Of a DNA stretch of 64,000 nucleotides, positions 10,648 through 20,759 are shown piece after piece; within the stretch, counting starts at the first letter, position 1; every line of letters begins with the position of its first letter. Location: the NCBI GenBank assembly GCA_028710525.1, contig JAQTTY010000008.1, positions 62,001 to 126,000 on the forward strand, in the 5' to 3' direction. Source of the stretch: Gallionella sp. (GTDB lineage: Bacteria; Pseudomonadota; Gammaproteobacteria; Burkholderiales; Gallionellaceae). The notes under the pieces were generated by a model that was given only the letters and a program-made list of their open reading frames with translations, had not been told where the DNA came from and made no database searches. A program made the position numbers and the translations under genes.

Positions 10648-11777
10648 TTGCGCAACACTCTACGTATAGATTGCAGGGTCGTACGCTTGTAAAAGAATAT
10701 GGCGACCACACTCAGCATCACGCCGTGTATACCGATCAATCCCAGCGCAGCAGATATCTTCCCTGTACCCACCCAAGAATTGGTCACACTGATCATGTTG
10801 TAATAAACCATATAAAGTATCAGCGCCACGATTAAGTTGAATGAGCGTCCCGATCGTGGATTTACATAACTCAAAGGAATTGCGAGGAGCGCGAGAATGA
10901 CTGCGCTGAGCGGCAGGCCTATGCGCCATTCCAATTCCGAGATATGCCAAGTAGTAGGATCCTGCCAAAGATCTAGGGTGGACATCGCCTGCAGATTTGG
11001 TATCGGGTCTTTGGGCGGCGCACTCTCGATACGCATTGCATATCGAGCAAACTCCAACACGCGGTAGTCTCGTTGCCCTGGCGTGCCCTCATAGCGCGTA
11101 CCGTTAAGCAACACTAGGAAGCGATCGCCATTGGGCATCGTCTCCTGCAAACCCTGCTTCGCCATCATGGTGCCCAACTTACCGTTCTGCTGGGACTGGA
11201 CAAAGATATTACCGACACGACTAGAACCCAATTCTGCGTTATCCACAAAATAGACGCGGTCAGCCGAACGAGACTCGCGGAAGGTGCCGGGGGTCGCAGC
11301 AGTAACATCATCTCTGCTCTCCAAACCGCGTTTGAATTCGGCAGCCTTATTTAAAGACCAAGGAGACAGCACCAGACTCAACAACGCGATCAGCGAAACT
11401 ACAGGTAATGCATAGGTCAACACCGGGCGCATCCAATACGTCAAGCCGATACCGGAACCAAACCACACCACCATCTCACTATCGCGATAACAACGCGACA
11501 AGGTTAGCAAGATGGACAAGAACAGACTGATGGAAAGCAACACCGGCAGATAGTTCATCGCGCTGAAACCTAGCAATGCCAACACGCCGTCTACAGCCAG
11601 CCGCCCGCTCACCGCTTCGCCGAGAAAACGTATAAGCTGGCTGATGACTACGATGCCTAACAGTATCGAGAAAAGCAGCATGCCGTTATTCGCAAACTCA
11701 CGAACCATGGCTCGCCCAAAGATTGTCGCGTGGACTTGCTTTGACTTTATAGACGGAGATTGCGGATAATCGGGCAT
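10644..11777 (-). CDS. lptF: LPS export permease LptF
   Basis: This partner of LptG has the same six-helix plus jellyroll layout. The coupling region LTLSRCYRDSEMVVWFGSG and LSPW after the third helix are typical of LptF. ATG 11777 gives about 377 residues and keeps the conserved IFGRAMVREF start with a 17-residue extension; ATG 11708 would remove it. Longer starts would run into the divergent pepA gene. With ATG 11777 only 31 bases separate the two divergent genes, so their promoters must overlap the coding regions or the true start is shorter. Confidence 0.92.
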   Translation of the reverse strand: MPDYPQSPSIKSKQVHATIFGRAMVREFANNGMLLFSILLGIVVISQLIRFLGEAVSGRLAVDGVLALLGFSAMNYLPVLLSISLFLSILLTLSRCYRDSEMVVWFGSGIGLTYWMRPVLTYALPVVSLIALLSLVLSPWSLNKAAEFKRGLESRDDVTAATPGTFRESRSADRVYFVDNAELGSSRVGNIFVQSQQNGKLGTMMAKQGLQETMPNGDRFLVLLNGTRYEGTPGQRDYRVLEFARYAMRIESAPPKDPIPNLQAMSTLDLWQDPTTWHISELEWRIGLPLSAVILALLAIPLSYVNPRSGRSFNLIVALILYMVYYNMISVTNSWVGTGKISAALGLIGIHGVMLSVVAIFFYKRTTLQSIRRVLRK

Positions 11778-11808
11778 CGTTACGATAAATATAATTGAGG
11801 AGCGGCGC

Positions 11809-13296
11809 GTGGAATTTAGCATAAAACAAGGTAGTTCGGAAAAACAGCGCAGTGCATGTGTGGTGGTAGGTGTGTACGCAAACGGCAAGCTCTCTCCCGC
11901 AGCACTCACGCTAGACCGCGCCGCCAACCATCACCTTAGCGACGTAATCGCGCACGGCGATTTGGATGGCAAGCTCGCCAGCACGCTGCTATTACATCAT
12001 GTGCCAGGCATCGCAGCCGAACGCGTACTACTGGTTGGCTTGGGTAAGGCCTCGGACTTCTCCGCCCAACAATTCATCGATGTGGTACGCGCCTGCCTCA
12101 ATGCGATCCATAAAACGGCAAGCAAAGATGCCGCACTATTCCTCACTGATCTGACCGTCAAAGGGCGTGACCTGACGTGGAAGATCAAGCAGTGCGTGTT
12201 GCTTGCGGCGGAATCATCCTTCCGTTGCGACCAACTCAAAAGCAAGCCTGCAGAAGCAGTTGCCTTACGCAAACTCGAAATAGTCAGCGCAGACAAACCA
12301 GATAGCCAAGCATCTTTAGCGTTGAACCAAGCCAGCGCCATCGCAAGCGGCATGTCGCTTACCAAGACTTTGGGCAACTTGCCAGGCAACATCTGTACGC
12401 CGACCTACTTGGCCGACCAAGCCAAGTCCATGGCCAAGGCACACAAACTCAAAGTCACCATACTCGAAGAAAAAGATATGGAGAAATTGGGCATGCACTC
12501 CTTGCTGTCCGTATCGCACGGCAGCAGACAGCCCGCCAAACTCATTACGCTGGAGTATCAGGGTGGCTACAAAAAGCAGAAGCCTGTGGTCTTGGTTGGC
12601 AAGGGCATCACCTTCGACAGCGGCGGCATCTCCCTTAAACCCGGTGCCGAGATGGACGAGATGAAATATGACATGTGCGGAGCGGCCAGCGTGCTCGGCA
12701 CCATGCAAGCGATCGCCGAGATGAAGTTAAAGCTGAATGTCATCGTCATCATCCCCAGCAGCGAGAACATGCCTGATGGTGCAGCGAGCAAACCCGGCGA
12801 CATCGTTAAAAGCATGTCTGGACAGACCATAGAGATCATGAACACCGATGCGGAAGGTCGCTTGGTGTTGTGCGATGCGTTGACCTACGCTGCACGTTTC
12901 GAGCCGGAGACTGTGATCGACATCGCCACCCTCACCGGCGCATGCATCATCGCGCTGGGCCATGTGGCGAGCGGCTTGTTCAGCAATGAAGACAAGCTCG
13001 CTAAAGAGTTGGCTGATGCTGGCGATTATGCGCACGACCGCGCTTGGCACATGCCACTTTGGGATGACTATCAGCAGCAGCTCGACAGCAACTTTGCGGA
13101 TATGCAGAACATCGGCGGTCGCGCAGGTGGCAGCATCACCGCAGCCTGTTTCTTGGCGCGTTTCACCAAAGAATATCGCTGGGCACATTTGGACATCGCC
13201 GGCACCGCATGGAAATCCGGCAAAGACAAAGGCGCGACCGGTCGTCCCGTGCCCTTGCTAAGCCAATTCCTTATCGATCGCGCGGCGGCAAAGTGA
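11809..13296 (+). CDS. pepA: Cytosol leucyl aminopeptidase (M17)
   Basis: A 495-residue hexameric dizinc aminopeptidase that removes N-terminal residues and, in some bacteria, also binds DNA at cer-like sites. The M17 signature NTDAEGRLVL is intact, with the metal- and substrate-binding GKGITFDSGGISLKP and the late DIATLTGACIIALG. GTG 11809 follows GAGGAG at good spacing. It is divergent from lptF, an arrangement seen in many proteobacteria, and starts the pepA-holC-unknown series whose stops and starts overlap. Confidence 0.96.
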   Translation: MEFSIKQGSSEKQRSACVVVGVYANGKLSPAALTLDRAANHHLSDVIAHGDLDGKLASTLLLHHVPGIAAERVLLVGLGKASDFSAQQFIDVVRACLNAIHKTASKDAALFLTDLTVKGRDLTWKIKQCVLLAAESSFRCDQLKSKPAEAVALRKLEIVSADKPDSQASLALNQASAIASGMSLTKTLGNLPGNICTPTYLADQAKSMAKAHKLKVTILEEKDMEKLGMHSLLSVSHGSRQPAKLITLEYQGGYKKQKPVVLVGKGITFDSGGISLKPGAEMDEMKYDMCGAASVLGTMQAIAEMKLKLNVIVIIPSSENMPDGAASKPGDIVKSMSGQTIEIMNTDAEGRLVLCDALTYAARFEPETVIDIATLTGACIIALGHVASGLFSNEDKLAKELADAGDYAHDRAWHMPLWDDYQQQLDSNFADMQNIGGRAGGSITAACFLARFTKEYRWAHLDIAGTAWKSGKDKGATGRPVPLLSQFLIDRAAAK

Positions 13297-13724
13297 CCAA
13301 AGTAGACTTCTATACCGGCACCACAGACAAGCTACGCACCGCTTGCCAGTTGAGCCAGAAGGCCATGCAGAGCGGCGTGCGTGTGGTGGTCGGCACACCC
13401 GATGCCAATACCTGCGAGAGTCTGGATAAACTGCTGTGGCAGTACCCGCTTACTTCCTTTATCCCGCATTGCCGCAGTAATGATGATGAAGCCGAAAGCA
13501 CTCCCGTATTGCTAGTACAGGACGAGGAGCGCTTTCCTCATCATGAGTTGCTCATCAGCCTGCATCCTGACACACCGAGTTACTTCAGCCGTTTCGAACG
13601 TGTGATTGAAATCGTTGGTGCGGATGCAGAGGATAGCGCCCGCGGCCGTGCTCGCTTCAAGTTCTATCGAGACCGCGGCTATGAGTTACGTCACTTCGAC
13701 CTCAGTAGCAAGACTAATACATGA
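13293..13724 (+). CDS. holC: DNA polymerase III chi subunit
   Basis: HolC links the clamp loader to single-strand-binding protein. The 143-residue protein has the expected VDFYTG start, a Rossmann-like core, WQYP..SFIPH and the closing RGRARFKFYRDRGYELRHFDLS. GTG 13293 overlaps the pepA stop in GTGA, indicating translational coupling. The pepA-holC-valS order is widespread in beta- and gammaproteobacteria and supports the call. Confidence 0.9.
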   Translation: MTKVDFYTGTTDKLRTACQLSQKAMQSGVRVVVGTPDANTCESLDKLLWQYPLTSFIPHCRSNDDEAESTPVLLVQDEERFPHHELLISLHPDTPSYFSRFERVIEIVGADAEDSARGRARFKFYRDRGYELRHFDLSSKTNT

Positions 13725-14155
13725 GCAACTCAACCTTGCCAATCGACCTGCCGGTGTTGACCGATATCATCGATACGGACGGCTCTACTGTAAGCATACC
13801 GACCTTGACTGAGATCATCTCTATCAATGAAGAATCTGAGCCGACCTCGCCACTGGATATCACAGAGCCCATAGCCTTCTATCCACCGCCCGAAGCAACG
13901 ATAGAGCCCACCGTTGCAGACACAGCCTATGATTTTGAGCCTCCTATTGAGACCAAGAGTTCGCTGAGTCCGGATGATATGCAACTCCTCATCGATCACT
14001 TTTCCACTCATCTGGAAACTGTGTTCACTGAAAAGTTGGACCGCCATCTACGCCAACTGCACCATCAAGCCGTGCATCTTGCCATCATGGAGCTAAAAGC
14101 AGAGCTGCCGGAGCTGCTAAACAATATTCTTCATCCTGCCGAACCTGATAACTAA
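13721..14155 (+). CDS. Acidic unknown protein between holC and valS
   Basis: The 144-residue protein is strongly acidic and Pro/Thr/Ile-rich in its first 85 residues, with two copies of a L/I-P-x-LT-(D/E)-II motif (LPVLTDIID, IPTLTEIIS). The C-terminal half is an amphipathic helix (LLIDHFSTHLETVFTEKLDR, then LRQLHHQAVHLAIMELKAE). No signal peptide or membrane helix is seen. ATGA overlap with holC couples it to that gene. Burkholderia DUF2486 proteins carry similar IPVLT motifs, but that link is from memory. Function unknown. Confidence 0.7.
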   Translation: MSNSTLPIDLPVLTDIIDTDGSTVSIPTLTEIISINEESEPTSPLDITEPIAFYPPPEATIEPTVADTAYDFEPPIETKSSLSPDDMQLLIDHFSTHLETVFTEKLDRHLRQLHHQAVHLAIMELKAELPELLNNILHPAEPDN

Positions 14156-14173
14156 GCTCTTCTCTCCGCTTCA

Positions 14174-14203
14174 TTGGCCGCTTACTGTGGGGCTTGATAT
14201 AAT
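14174..14203 (+). promoter_or_regulatory. valS promoter
   Basis: TTGGCC (14174-14179) and a consensus TATAAT (14198-14203) are spaced by 18 bases, about 50 bases before the valS ATG. A GGGGC...GCCCC dyad surrounds the -10 box. Confidence 0.6.
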
Positions 14204-14254
14204 CGCGCCCCATTCGACCGGCCATCACGCCAACTAGGCGCACTCAGACACACC

Positions 14255-17065
14255 ATGGAACAGCAAAAAAATAACGAACTCGCTAAAAGCTTCGAGCCCA
14301 AACACGTAGAGGCGCACTGGTATCCCAAGTGGGAATCTGCTGCTTACTTCCAAGCAGGAATGGATGCCGACAAGACCGACTCTTTCTGCATACAACTACC
14401 TCCTCCCAATGTCACCGGTACGCTGCACATGGGGCATGGCTTCAATCAGACATTGATGGACACTCTTACTCGCTACCACCGCATGAAGGGCGACAACACC
14501 CTGTGGCAACCTGGCACCGACCACGCGGGTATCGCCACACAGATCGTCGTCGAGCGTCAGCTTGATGGCCAAGGCGTTTCGCGCCACGATTTAGGTCGCG
14601 AAAAATTCATCGAGAAGGTGTGGGAGTGGAAAGAATATTCCGGCGGCACCATCACCCAACAGATGCGCCGTTTGGGTACCTCGCCCGATTGGTCACGCGA
14701 ACGCTTCACCATGGACCCGGCATTGAACAAGACCGTCACTGAGACTTTCGTGCGGTTGTTCAATGAAGGCCTGATCTATCGCGGTAAGCGTCTGGTGAAC
14801 TGGGATCCTAAGTTGCATACGGCAGTCTCCGACCTCGAAGTCGTGCAAGAGGAAGAGGACGGTTTTATGTACCACATCCGCTATCCCTTAGCGGACGGCA
14901 GTGGTCACCTCACCGTCGCAACTACGCGTCCTGAAACCATGCTGGGTGACGTGGCGGTGATGGTGCATCCTGAAGATGAACGCTATATGCACCTTATCGG
15001 CAAGCAAGTCACCCTGCCACTCTGCGACCGCACTATTCCTATCATCGCCGACGATTATGTCGATAAAGAATTTGGCACCGGCGTAGTCAAAGTCACGCCC
15101 GCACATGACTTCAATGACTATGCTGTTGGGCAGCGCCACAAGCTGGAGATGATTTCCATCCTCACACTAGATGCGAAGATCAACGACAACGCGCCCAAAC
15201 AATATCAAGGCTTGGATAGGTTCGCGGCGCGCAAGCAGATCGTTGCCGATCTGGAGACAGCAGGCGTATTCGACAAGGCCGAGAAACACAAACTCAAAGT
15301 GCCGCGCGGTGACCGTACCAATGCAGTCATCGAGCCTATGTTGACCGACCAATGGTTTGTCGCCATGAGTAAGCCTAGCGACAATGGCAAGAGCATCACC
15401 GAACAAGCGCTCGAATGCGTGTCCTCGGGTGAGATTAAGTTCCACCCGGAGAACTGGGTGAACACCTACAACCAGTGGCTCAACAACATCCAAGACTGGT
15501 GCATCTCACGCCAACTGTGGTGGGGACATCAGATACCTGCATGGTACGGCGTGAATGACGAAGTATTCGTTGCGCACAACGAAGTTGAAGCACGCAAGCT
15601 GGCTGACAAGGCTGGCTACGCAGGCCAGCTAGACCGCGACAACGACGTGCTCGATACTTGGTTCTCTTCCGCGCTGTGGCCCTTCTCCACCTTGGATTGG
15701 GAGATGGACAAACCACTGGCTGAACAGAACGAATTCGTACAGAAATATTTGCCTTCATCGGTACTGGTCACCGGCTTCGACATCATCTTCTTCTGGGTGG
15801 CACGCATGGTGATGATGACCAAACACATCACTGGCACCATCCCCTTCAAGGATGTCTATGTACATGGGCTGATACGCGATGCGGAAGGGCATAAGATGTC
15901 CAAGTCCAAAGGCAATGTGCTCGACCCTATCGATCTGATCGACGGCATCACACTGGAGGACCTGATCAAGAAGCGCACCACTGGCTTGATGAATCCTAAG
16001 CAAGCCGAGCAGATCGAGAAGCGCACCCGCAAAGAGTTTCCTAACGGCATCGCCGCTTTCGGTACCGATGCCTTGCGTTTCACCTTCGCCTCACTGGCTT
16101 CTCCCGGTCGCGACATCAAATTCGATATGCAGCGTTGCGAGGGTTACCGCAACTTCTGCAACAAATTGTGGAACGCGACCCGTTTCGTGCTGATGAATTG
16201 CGAAGGTAAGGATGTTGGATTGGATGAGTCATTGCCGCTGGAATACTCGGCAGCTGACCGCTGGATGATCAGCATGTTGCAACAGGCCGAAGCCGAGATG
16301 GCGACGCATTTTGCCGACTATCGCTTCGACATGGCAGCGCGCACCATCTACGAATTGGTATGGAACACCTACTGCGACTGGTATGTGGAATTGGCCAAGG
16401 TACAGATGTCCAATGGCAATGATGCGCAGCAACGCGCTACGCGCCGCACCTTAGTCCGCGTGCTAGAAACCATCTTGCGCATGGCTCATCCCATCATCCC
16501 ATTCATCACCGAAGAGTTGTGGCAATCGGTCGCCCCTATGGCCAAGCAGCAAGGCGACAGCATCATGTTGCAAACCTACCCCAAGGCTGATGCAAGCAAA
16601 CTGGATAGTGCCGCTAGTGCGGATATCGCCTTGTTGCAAGAGATCGTGAATGCCTGCCGCAGTCTGCGCAGCGAGATGAATCTATCTCCGGCCACACGTG
16701 TACCGTTGTTCGCAGCCGGCGATGCCGAGATGCTGAACACGCTCGCGCCTTATATCAGCAGCTTGGCCAAATTGAGTGAAGTGTTGGTCGTGGCAGAACT
16801 GCCCGAAGGTGATGCACCTGTATCTATCGTGGGTGGCTTCAAACTTATGCTCAAAGTGGAGATCGATGTCGCAGCCGAACGTGAGCGCTTAGACAAAGAA
16901 ATCACACGCTTGAACAACGAAGTCGCCAAGACCACTGCAAAGCTGGGTAACGAGAGCTTTGTGGCACGCGCTCCAGCAGCGGTCGTGGAGCAAGAGAAAA
17001 AACGTATGTCAGAGTTCGAAGCAACGCTGCTTCAGTTACAAGCACAGCGTAAAAAGCTGGGCTAA
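14255..17065 (+). CDS. valS: Valyl-tRNA synthetase
   Basis: A class Ia synthetase of 936 residues that charges tRNA-Val and edits misactivated threonine. The HIGH motif appears as [15 protein letters not shown], the KMSKS loop as [11 protein letters not shown], the CP1 editing domain lies between ([31 protein letters not shown]), followed by the anticodon-binding helices and a C-terminal coiled coil ([19 protein letters not shown]). All parts expected for a full-length enzyme are present. No T-box is seen; it has its own promoter and ends at a GC-rich inverted repeat. Confidence 0.97.
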   Translation: MEQQKNNELAKSFEPKHVEAHWYPKWESAAYFQAGMDADKTDSFCIQLPPPNVTGTLHMGHGFNQTLMDTLTRYHRMKGDNTLWQPGTDHAGIATQIVVERQLDGQGVSRHDLGREKFIEKVWEWKEYSGGTITQQMRRLGTSPDWSRERFTMDPALNKTVTETFVRLFNEGLIYRGKRLVNWDPKLHTAVSDLEVVQEEEDGFMYHIRYPLADGSGHLTVATTRPETMLGDVAVMVHPEDERYMHLIGKQVTLPLCDRTIPIIADDYVDKEFGTGVVKVTPAHDFNDYAVGQRHKLEMISILTLDAKINDNAPKQYQGLDRFAARKQIVADLETAGVFDKAEKHKLKVPRGDRTNAVIEPMLTDQWFVAMSKPSDNGKSITEQALECVSSGEIKFHPENWVNTYNQWLNNIQDWCISRQLWWGHQIPAWYGVNDEVFVAHNEVEARKLADKAGYAGQLDRDNDVLDTWFSSALWPFSTLDWEMDKPLAEQNEFVQKYLPSSVLVTGFDIIFFWVARMVMMTKHITGTIPFKDVYVHGLIRDAEGHKMSKSKGNVLDPIDLIDGITLEDLIKKRTTGLMNPKQAEQIEKRTRKEFPNGIAAFGTDALRFTFASLASPGRDIKFDMQRCEGYRNFCNKLWNATRFVLMNCEGKDVGLDESLPLEYSAADRWMISMLQQAEAEMATHFADYRFDMAARTIYELVWNTYCDWYVELAKVQMSNGNDAQQRATRRTLVRVLETILRMAHPIIPFITEELWQSVAPMAKQQGDSIMLQTYPKADASKLDSAASADIALLQEIVNACRSLRSEMNLSPATRVPLFAAGDAEMLNTLAPYISSLAKLSEVLVVAELPEGDAPVSIVGGFKLMLKVEIDVAAERERLDKEITRLNNEVAKTTAKLGNESFVARAPAAVVEQEKKRMSEFEATLLQLQAQRKKLG

Positions 17066-17080
17066 TCGATAGCTGTAGCA

Positions 17081-17176
17081 TTCCTTCCCCCTCCTAGGGG
17101 GAAGGTTAGGATGGGGGTGTAATGTGGGCTATCTCGAATTTACCCCCACCCTAGCCCCCCCCTAAAATGGGAGGGA
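17081..17176. repeat. GC-rich imperfect inverted repeat between valS and tusA
   Basis: Two arms, about 17081-17118 and 17141-17176, are imperfect reverse complements (TTCC-TCCC...TAGGGGG...GGTTAGGATGGGGGT against TTCCCTCCC...GCTAGGGTGGGGGT). Each arm also folds on itself. It lies between convergent genes and could act as a bidirectional terminator, but looks like a dispersed intergenic repeat of the REP kind; one copy only in this window. Confidence 0.65.
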
Positions 17177-17182
17177 AAGCGC

Positions 17183-17410
17183 TTAGCGGCGGCGGATATA
17201 AAAGATGAACTCGTCGCCCTCTGTCTCTGCTACCAGCAAAGCATTACCCGTCTGACGGCAGAACACTTCAAAATCCTTGGGCGCCTCTTTATCGGTGGCA
17301 ACTACTTTCAAGACTTTGCCGCTGTCCATCAGGGACAGTGATTTTTTGGCGCGCAAGATGGGCAAAGGACAAGCTAATTTGCGCACATTGAGTTCAATGT
17401 CGAATTCCAT
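17183..17410 (-). CDS. TusA/SirA-family sulfur carrier protein
   Basis: The 75-residue protein has the two-layer TusA fold with the CPLPILRAKKSL motif, whose Cys carries the persulfide in this family, and the closing VFCRQTGNALL...EFIFYIRRR. ATG 17410 overlaps the stop of the upstream rhodanese gene, so the pair is coupled: the rhodanese could load sulfur on TusA. The final destination (tRNA thiolation, molybdenum cofactor or sulfur oxidation) cannot be decided; no dsr or hdr genes are nearby. Confidence 0.9.
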   Translation of the reverse strand: MEFDIELNVRKLACPLPILRAKKSLSLMDSGKVLKVVATDKEAPKDFEVFCRQTGNALLVAETEGDEFIFYIRRR

Positions 17411-17724
17411 CACGCGATGGGCAGACCAGCATGCGCCCAAGCGGTGATGCCGCCTTGCAAGTTATAGACATCAGTAAAACCGTTGGCTACGGCAAATGCT
17501 GCGGCCTGAGCAGAGCGCCCCCCCATCTGGCAATAGAACACCGTGGTTGCCTGCTTATCCAGCTCATTGATACGCATAGGGATCAGATGCAATGGCACAG
17601 AATCTCCCTGAGGAATCTTGCCGCGCGCCACTTCCGCATCGGTGCGCACATCCACCAACTTAGGTGGCTTGCTCTGCAACAAAGCTTGCAACTCTACGAC
17701 CGTGATATTTTTGAAATCTGACAT
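17410..17724 (-). CDS. Single-domain rhodanese
   Basis: The 104-residue GlpE-like sulfurtransferase has the LVDVRTDAEVARGKIPQGDSVPL segment typical of the fold and the active-site loop CQMGGRS with the catalytic Cys. It is cytoplasmic with no signal peptide. A GAGAGG ribosome-binding site precedes ATG 17724. It is the first gene of a two-gene operon with the TusA-like carrier, which suggests persulfide relay between the two. Confidence 0.9.
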   Translation of the reverse strand: MSDFKNITVVELQALLQSKPPKLVDVRTDAEVARGKIPQGDSVPLHLIPMRINELDKQATTVFYCQMGGRSAQAAAFAVANGFTDVYNLQGGITAWAHAGLPIA

Positions 17725-17885
17725 GCTGCTTCCCTCTCAATATTAGTAAATTCGAATAGACGCGAATTCTGCCCAAATAATCCGTCATAGTCCATAGCAA
17801 CATTCATATGCCTACGAGCAATCAACACTTTCTGTTACAAAGCTGCTCTCGATAGCCTGGGTACAAATCTATTATCATAGCGACC

Positions 17886-19304
17886 ATGAAAAAACTCACC
17901 CTCTCAGTCCTGCTCTGCTTCGCTACCCATGCCGTTGCAGAAGGCCTACCCGATCTGGGTGACATATCCCAATCTGTACTTTCACCTTTGCAGGAAAGGC
18001 AGATCGGTCAGCAGAGCATGATGCAGATACGTGCCAGCCGCATGTTTCTTGACGACCCCGAAGTAAATGACTACTTGAACCAAATTGGTGATCGTCTGGT
18101 TGCGAGCAGCAACGAGCCCGCACTGAACTTCGAGTTCTTTGCAGTTGATGATGAGTCAGTGAACGCCTTCGCCATCCCCGGCGGCTTTATCGGCGTGAAC
18201 ATAGGTTTGCTTTTGACCACCCAGAGTGAGTCTGAACTCGCATCGGTATTAGCGCACGAGATTGCTCACGTCACCCAACACCATTACGCACGACTCCTGA
18301 GTGCCACTCAGAACGATGGTCTGACCTCTATGGCCGCTATCGCAGTTGCTATCCTAGCGGCGCGTAATAGTCCACAAGCTTCTCAGGCAGCCATCATGGG
18401 AGCACAAGCGCGGTCTGTGCAGAAGCAATTGGACTTCACCCGCCTACACGAACAGGAAGCAGACCGCATCGGCTTGGAGTCACTGCAAAAATCAAGCTTC
18501 AACACCCATGCCATGCCTGAGTTCCTACAAAGGCTGCAGCGTGCAACTAGGCTGCTGGAAGGCAATGCGCCCAACTATATGCGCACCCACCCGATCACCA
18601 GTGAACGGGTAGCTGATATCGAAAACCGCGTCAGCAAACAACCCTATCGCCTGATAGCAGACAGTTTGGATTTCCAACTGATACGGACTAAGTTGATTGC
18701 CCACCAAAAGTCTACTGCGGACGCCATCAGCTATTTCGAACATGCGTTGACCGACAAGAAGTTCGGCAATCCAGTCGCGCAACGTTATGGTCTGGTGCTG
18801 TCCTTACTTCGTGCCAATGACGCGACGCGAGCCCAACAAGAAATGGACACATTGCGTGCACAAGCCCAAGGCAATGCTTTATTAGATACGCTGACCGGAC
18901 AAGTCATCGCCGCGCAGAAGAATGACCAAGCAACGCTGAACTATTACAAGACCGCGGTGCTGAACCATCCGCAATATCGCGCCCTTATTTACGATTATGC
19001 ACAATTGTTGATACGCACCGGACAGTCTGCACTCGCTAGCCATCTGCTAAATGACCGCATCTCTCGTTACCCTGCAGATGTCACGCTCTATAACCTGCAA
19101 GCCCATGCATATCAACAATTGAATAAACCGTTAGAGCAGCATCAGGCACAGGCCTATAGCTATGCTTGGCAAGGCAATATACATGCCGCAATCGAACAAC
19201 TAGAGCTTGCTAAACAGGCTGGAGGAAGCTTCTACCAAATGTCCACGATAGAAAGCGATTTGCGCGAACTACGAGATATGGTGGATACGCGTAGCAAGAA
19301 ATAA
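17886..19304 (+). CDS. bepA: BepA/YfgC-like periplasmic M48 metalloprotease with TPR domain
   Basis: The 472-residue protein starts with a signal peptide (MKKLTLSVLLCFATHAVAEG), then an M48 protease domain with the zinc motif HEIAH and the third ligand region LHEQEADRIG, then TPR repeats to the C-terminus (ALYNLQAHAYQQLNKPLEQH, AWQGNIHAAIEQLELAKQAG). BepA proteases degrade stalled outer-membrane proteins and help LptD assembly in the periplasm. The MRTHPITSERVADIENR active-site plug region is present. It is divergent from the rhodanese gene and nearly abuts the convergent pilin gene. Confidence 0.92.
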   Translation: MKKLTLSVLLCFATHAVAEGLPDLGDISQSVLSPLQERQIGQQSMMQIRASRMFLDDPEVNDYLNQIGDRLVASSNEPALNFEFFAVDDESVNAFAIPGGFIGVNIGLLLTTQSESELASVLAHEIAHVTQHHYARLLSATQNDGLTSMAAIAVAILAARNSPQASQAAIMGAQARSVQKQLDFTRLHEQEADRIGLESLQKSSFNTHAMPEFLQRLQRATRLLEGNAPNYMRTHPITSERVADIENRVSKQPYRLIADSLDFQLIRTKLIAHQKSTADAISYFEHALTDKKFGNPVAQRYGLVLSLLRANDATRAQQEMDTLRAQAQGNALLDTLTGQVIAAQKNDQATLNYYKTAVLNHPQYRALIYDYAQLLIRTGQSALASHLLNDRISRYPADVTLYNLQAHAYQQLNKPLEQHQAQAYSYAWQGNIHAAIEQLELAKQAGGSFYQMSTIESDLRELRDMVDTRSKK

Positions 19305-19312
19305 CAACTTCT

Positions 19313-19855
19313 TCATTGACAGGACTTAGGCAAAATCTCAGGGGATAGACCTGTTGAAACATCTGGAATTGCCACAACCCCTGTAGCAACTGGCTGAGCA
19401 TCTGTTTTACTTGCCCCACCATTTGCGCAGCTCCAAGTATTGTCTAGCGTGTTATAGAACATATGCACTTGTGCACCGTTTGTGGTTTTGGGTGTCAGTA
19501 GTTTGGGACTTACTCCGGCTGATTTATAGGTGGCGACAATTGAAGTCTTGTCAGCCACAGCGGCAGTTGGGCTACTCGTTGAAATGACACTGGCCACATA
19601 ACGCCCTGCATTCACTGCAACCACGCCCATTCCAGGTGCAACCCCAGGATTCCCCTCAATCAGAAAGGTACTTTTACTCGCGTATTGCTCTGTCATGGGC
19701 GTTTTCAAACCGTCCAACATCGTAAATGCATCTGCAGCTTGCGCGCGTGCCGTGTAGTCACTGTATGCGGGAATCGCTACGGAGGCCAAGATACCGATGA
19801 TGGCAACCACTATCATCAGCTCTATTAGCGTAAAACCTGCTTGAGCAATTTTCAT
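19313..19855 (-). CDS. Type IV pilin-like protein, second of a tandem pair
   Basis: The 180-residue precursor has a short prepilin leader MKIAQAG with cleavage before [20 protein letters not shown], including the conserved Glu5 and the hydrophobic helix. The globular part has the [13 protein letters not shown] block and a C-terminal disulfide-loop pair (WSCANGG... ending KSCQ), as in PilA-type major pilins. ATG 19855 has AGGA upstream. It lies downstream of a closely related pilin, past that gene's terminator, and a TATAAT-like -10 box (minus strand of 19872-19877 region) may give it a separate promoter. Confidence 0.88.
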   Translation of the reverse strand: MKIAQAGFTLIELMIVVAIIGILASVAIPAYSDYTARAQAADAFTMLDGLKTPMTEQYASKSTFLIEGNPGVAPGMGVVAVNAGRYVASVISTSSPTAAVADKTSIVATYKSAGVSPKLLTPKTTNGAQVHMFYNTLDNTWSCANGGASKTDAQPVATGVVAIPDVSTGLSPEILPKSCQ

Positions 19856-19953
19856 ATCTTTATTCCTGCGATTATAGATTACACACAACTCAATCATTTT
19901 CATCAAGCATGAATTGCTTCATGGAAATAATCGATACCGAACCTTACTTAAGC

Positions 19954-19973
19954 AAAACCCCTCTTGCGAGGGG
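19954..19973 (-). terminator. Terminator of the first pilin gene
   Basis: On the minus strand CCCCTC-GCAA-GAGGGG forms a perfect 6-bp stem followed by TTTTGCTT. It lies about 40 bases after the pilin stop at 20014. Confidence 0.8.
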
Positions 19974-20013
19974 CTCAGCTAGCTTTGCAACATCAAACAA
20001 AGCTCATACTAAA

Positions 20014-20658
20014 TTACTGGCAAGACTTAGGCAGAATCGCAGAAGGCAAGAGGCTGGTGCTCGCACCAACCAGGGCAACACTCAAAGCAGTTGGGGCCTT
20101 ACCTGTAGTGTCGCTGTTTGCAACAGTTGTAGCGATAGTCGCATCGTTAGTAGCATCACCATTGGCACAAGTCCAGCCACCATCAATAGAGTTATAGAAC
20201 ATGTGGACGCTAGCACCATTAGCAGTACCCGCAACCAGCAACTTGTTGCTCACGCCGGTATTGTTGAATGTTGCAACCAAAGACGAGATTGTTGGAGGAG
20301 TCAACACGGGTGGAGTAGCCGCAGTAGGTGCGGTGTTGCCAGCAGGACATGCAGCACCCTGCTGAGCGCCTGTTGTTGCAGCACAGATAGATGCAACATA
20401 CTTACCACCAGAAATGCCAACTACGCCGGGGATACCTGCAGTTGTGTCGGCAACCGAATTCAAATAGAACTGACCACTGGAAGTGTATGACTCTGTCATT
20501 GGTGTCTTCAGACCATCCAACAGTGTGAAAGCTTCAGCAGCCTGTGCACGTGCTGTGTAATCACCGTAAGCAGGAATCGCTACAGCAGCCAAGATACCGA
20601 TGATCGCAACTACGATCATCAATTCGATCAATGTAAAACCTTTTTGAATTGTCTTCAT
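20014..20658 (-). CDS. pilA: Type IV major pilin-like protein, sigma-54 driven
   Basis: The 214-residue precursor has the leader MKTIQKG, cleavage before [20 protein letters not shown], and the same [11 protein letters not shown] block as its neighbour. The globular part is longer and rich in Ala, Thr and Gly, with extra Cys residues (SICAATT, AACPAGN) besides the C-terminal loop pair (WTCANGD to KSCQ). AAGGAG precedes the ATG. A perfect sigma-54 -24/-12 element lies about 100 bases upstream, the usual control of pilA through PilR. Pilus assembly genes other than a PilB-like ATPase are not in the window. It could be a pseudopilin, but the length fits a pilin. Confidence 0.9.
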   Translation of the reverse strand: MKTIQKGFTLIELMIVVAIIGILAAVAIPAYGDYTARAQAAEAFTLLDGLKTPMTESYTSSGQFYLNSVADTTAGIPGVVGISGGKYVASICAATTGAQQGAACPAGNTAPTAATPPVLTPPTISSLVATFNNTGVSNKLLVAGTANGASVHMFYNSIDGGWTCANGDATNDATIATTVANSDTTGKAPTALSVALVGASTSLLPSAILPKSCQ

Positions 20659-20759
20659 GTAAAGCTCCTTAAGAAGTTTGATTTCACCTGCACTGACAAA
20701 CCAGTTGCGACTCGCCTTGCCCAGATGAACACACGATTGTGTGTGTCGCCAATTGTAAA

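Noticed and set aside
11778..11927. Longer lptF start at 11927
   Set aside because: It would overlap the pepA start and coding region by about 120 bases, and adds residues not found in LptF proteins.
17725..17885. sigma-54 or strong sigma-70 promoter between the rhodanese and bepA genes
   Set aside because: Only AT-rich words such as TATTAT near 17872 were seen, without a convincing -35 at proper spacing.
19909..20490. 193-codon plus-strand open frame opposite the pilin gene
   Set aside because: Antisense to a clear pilin with leader, ribosome-binding site and promoter; its Ser/Thr/Arg/Cys-rich translation is a by-product of the pilin's codons.
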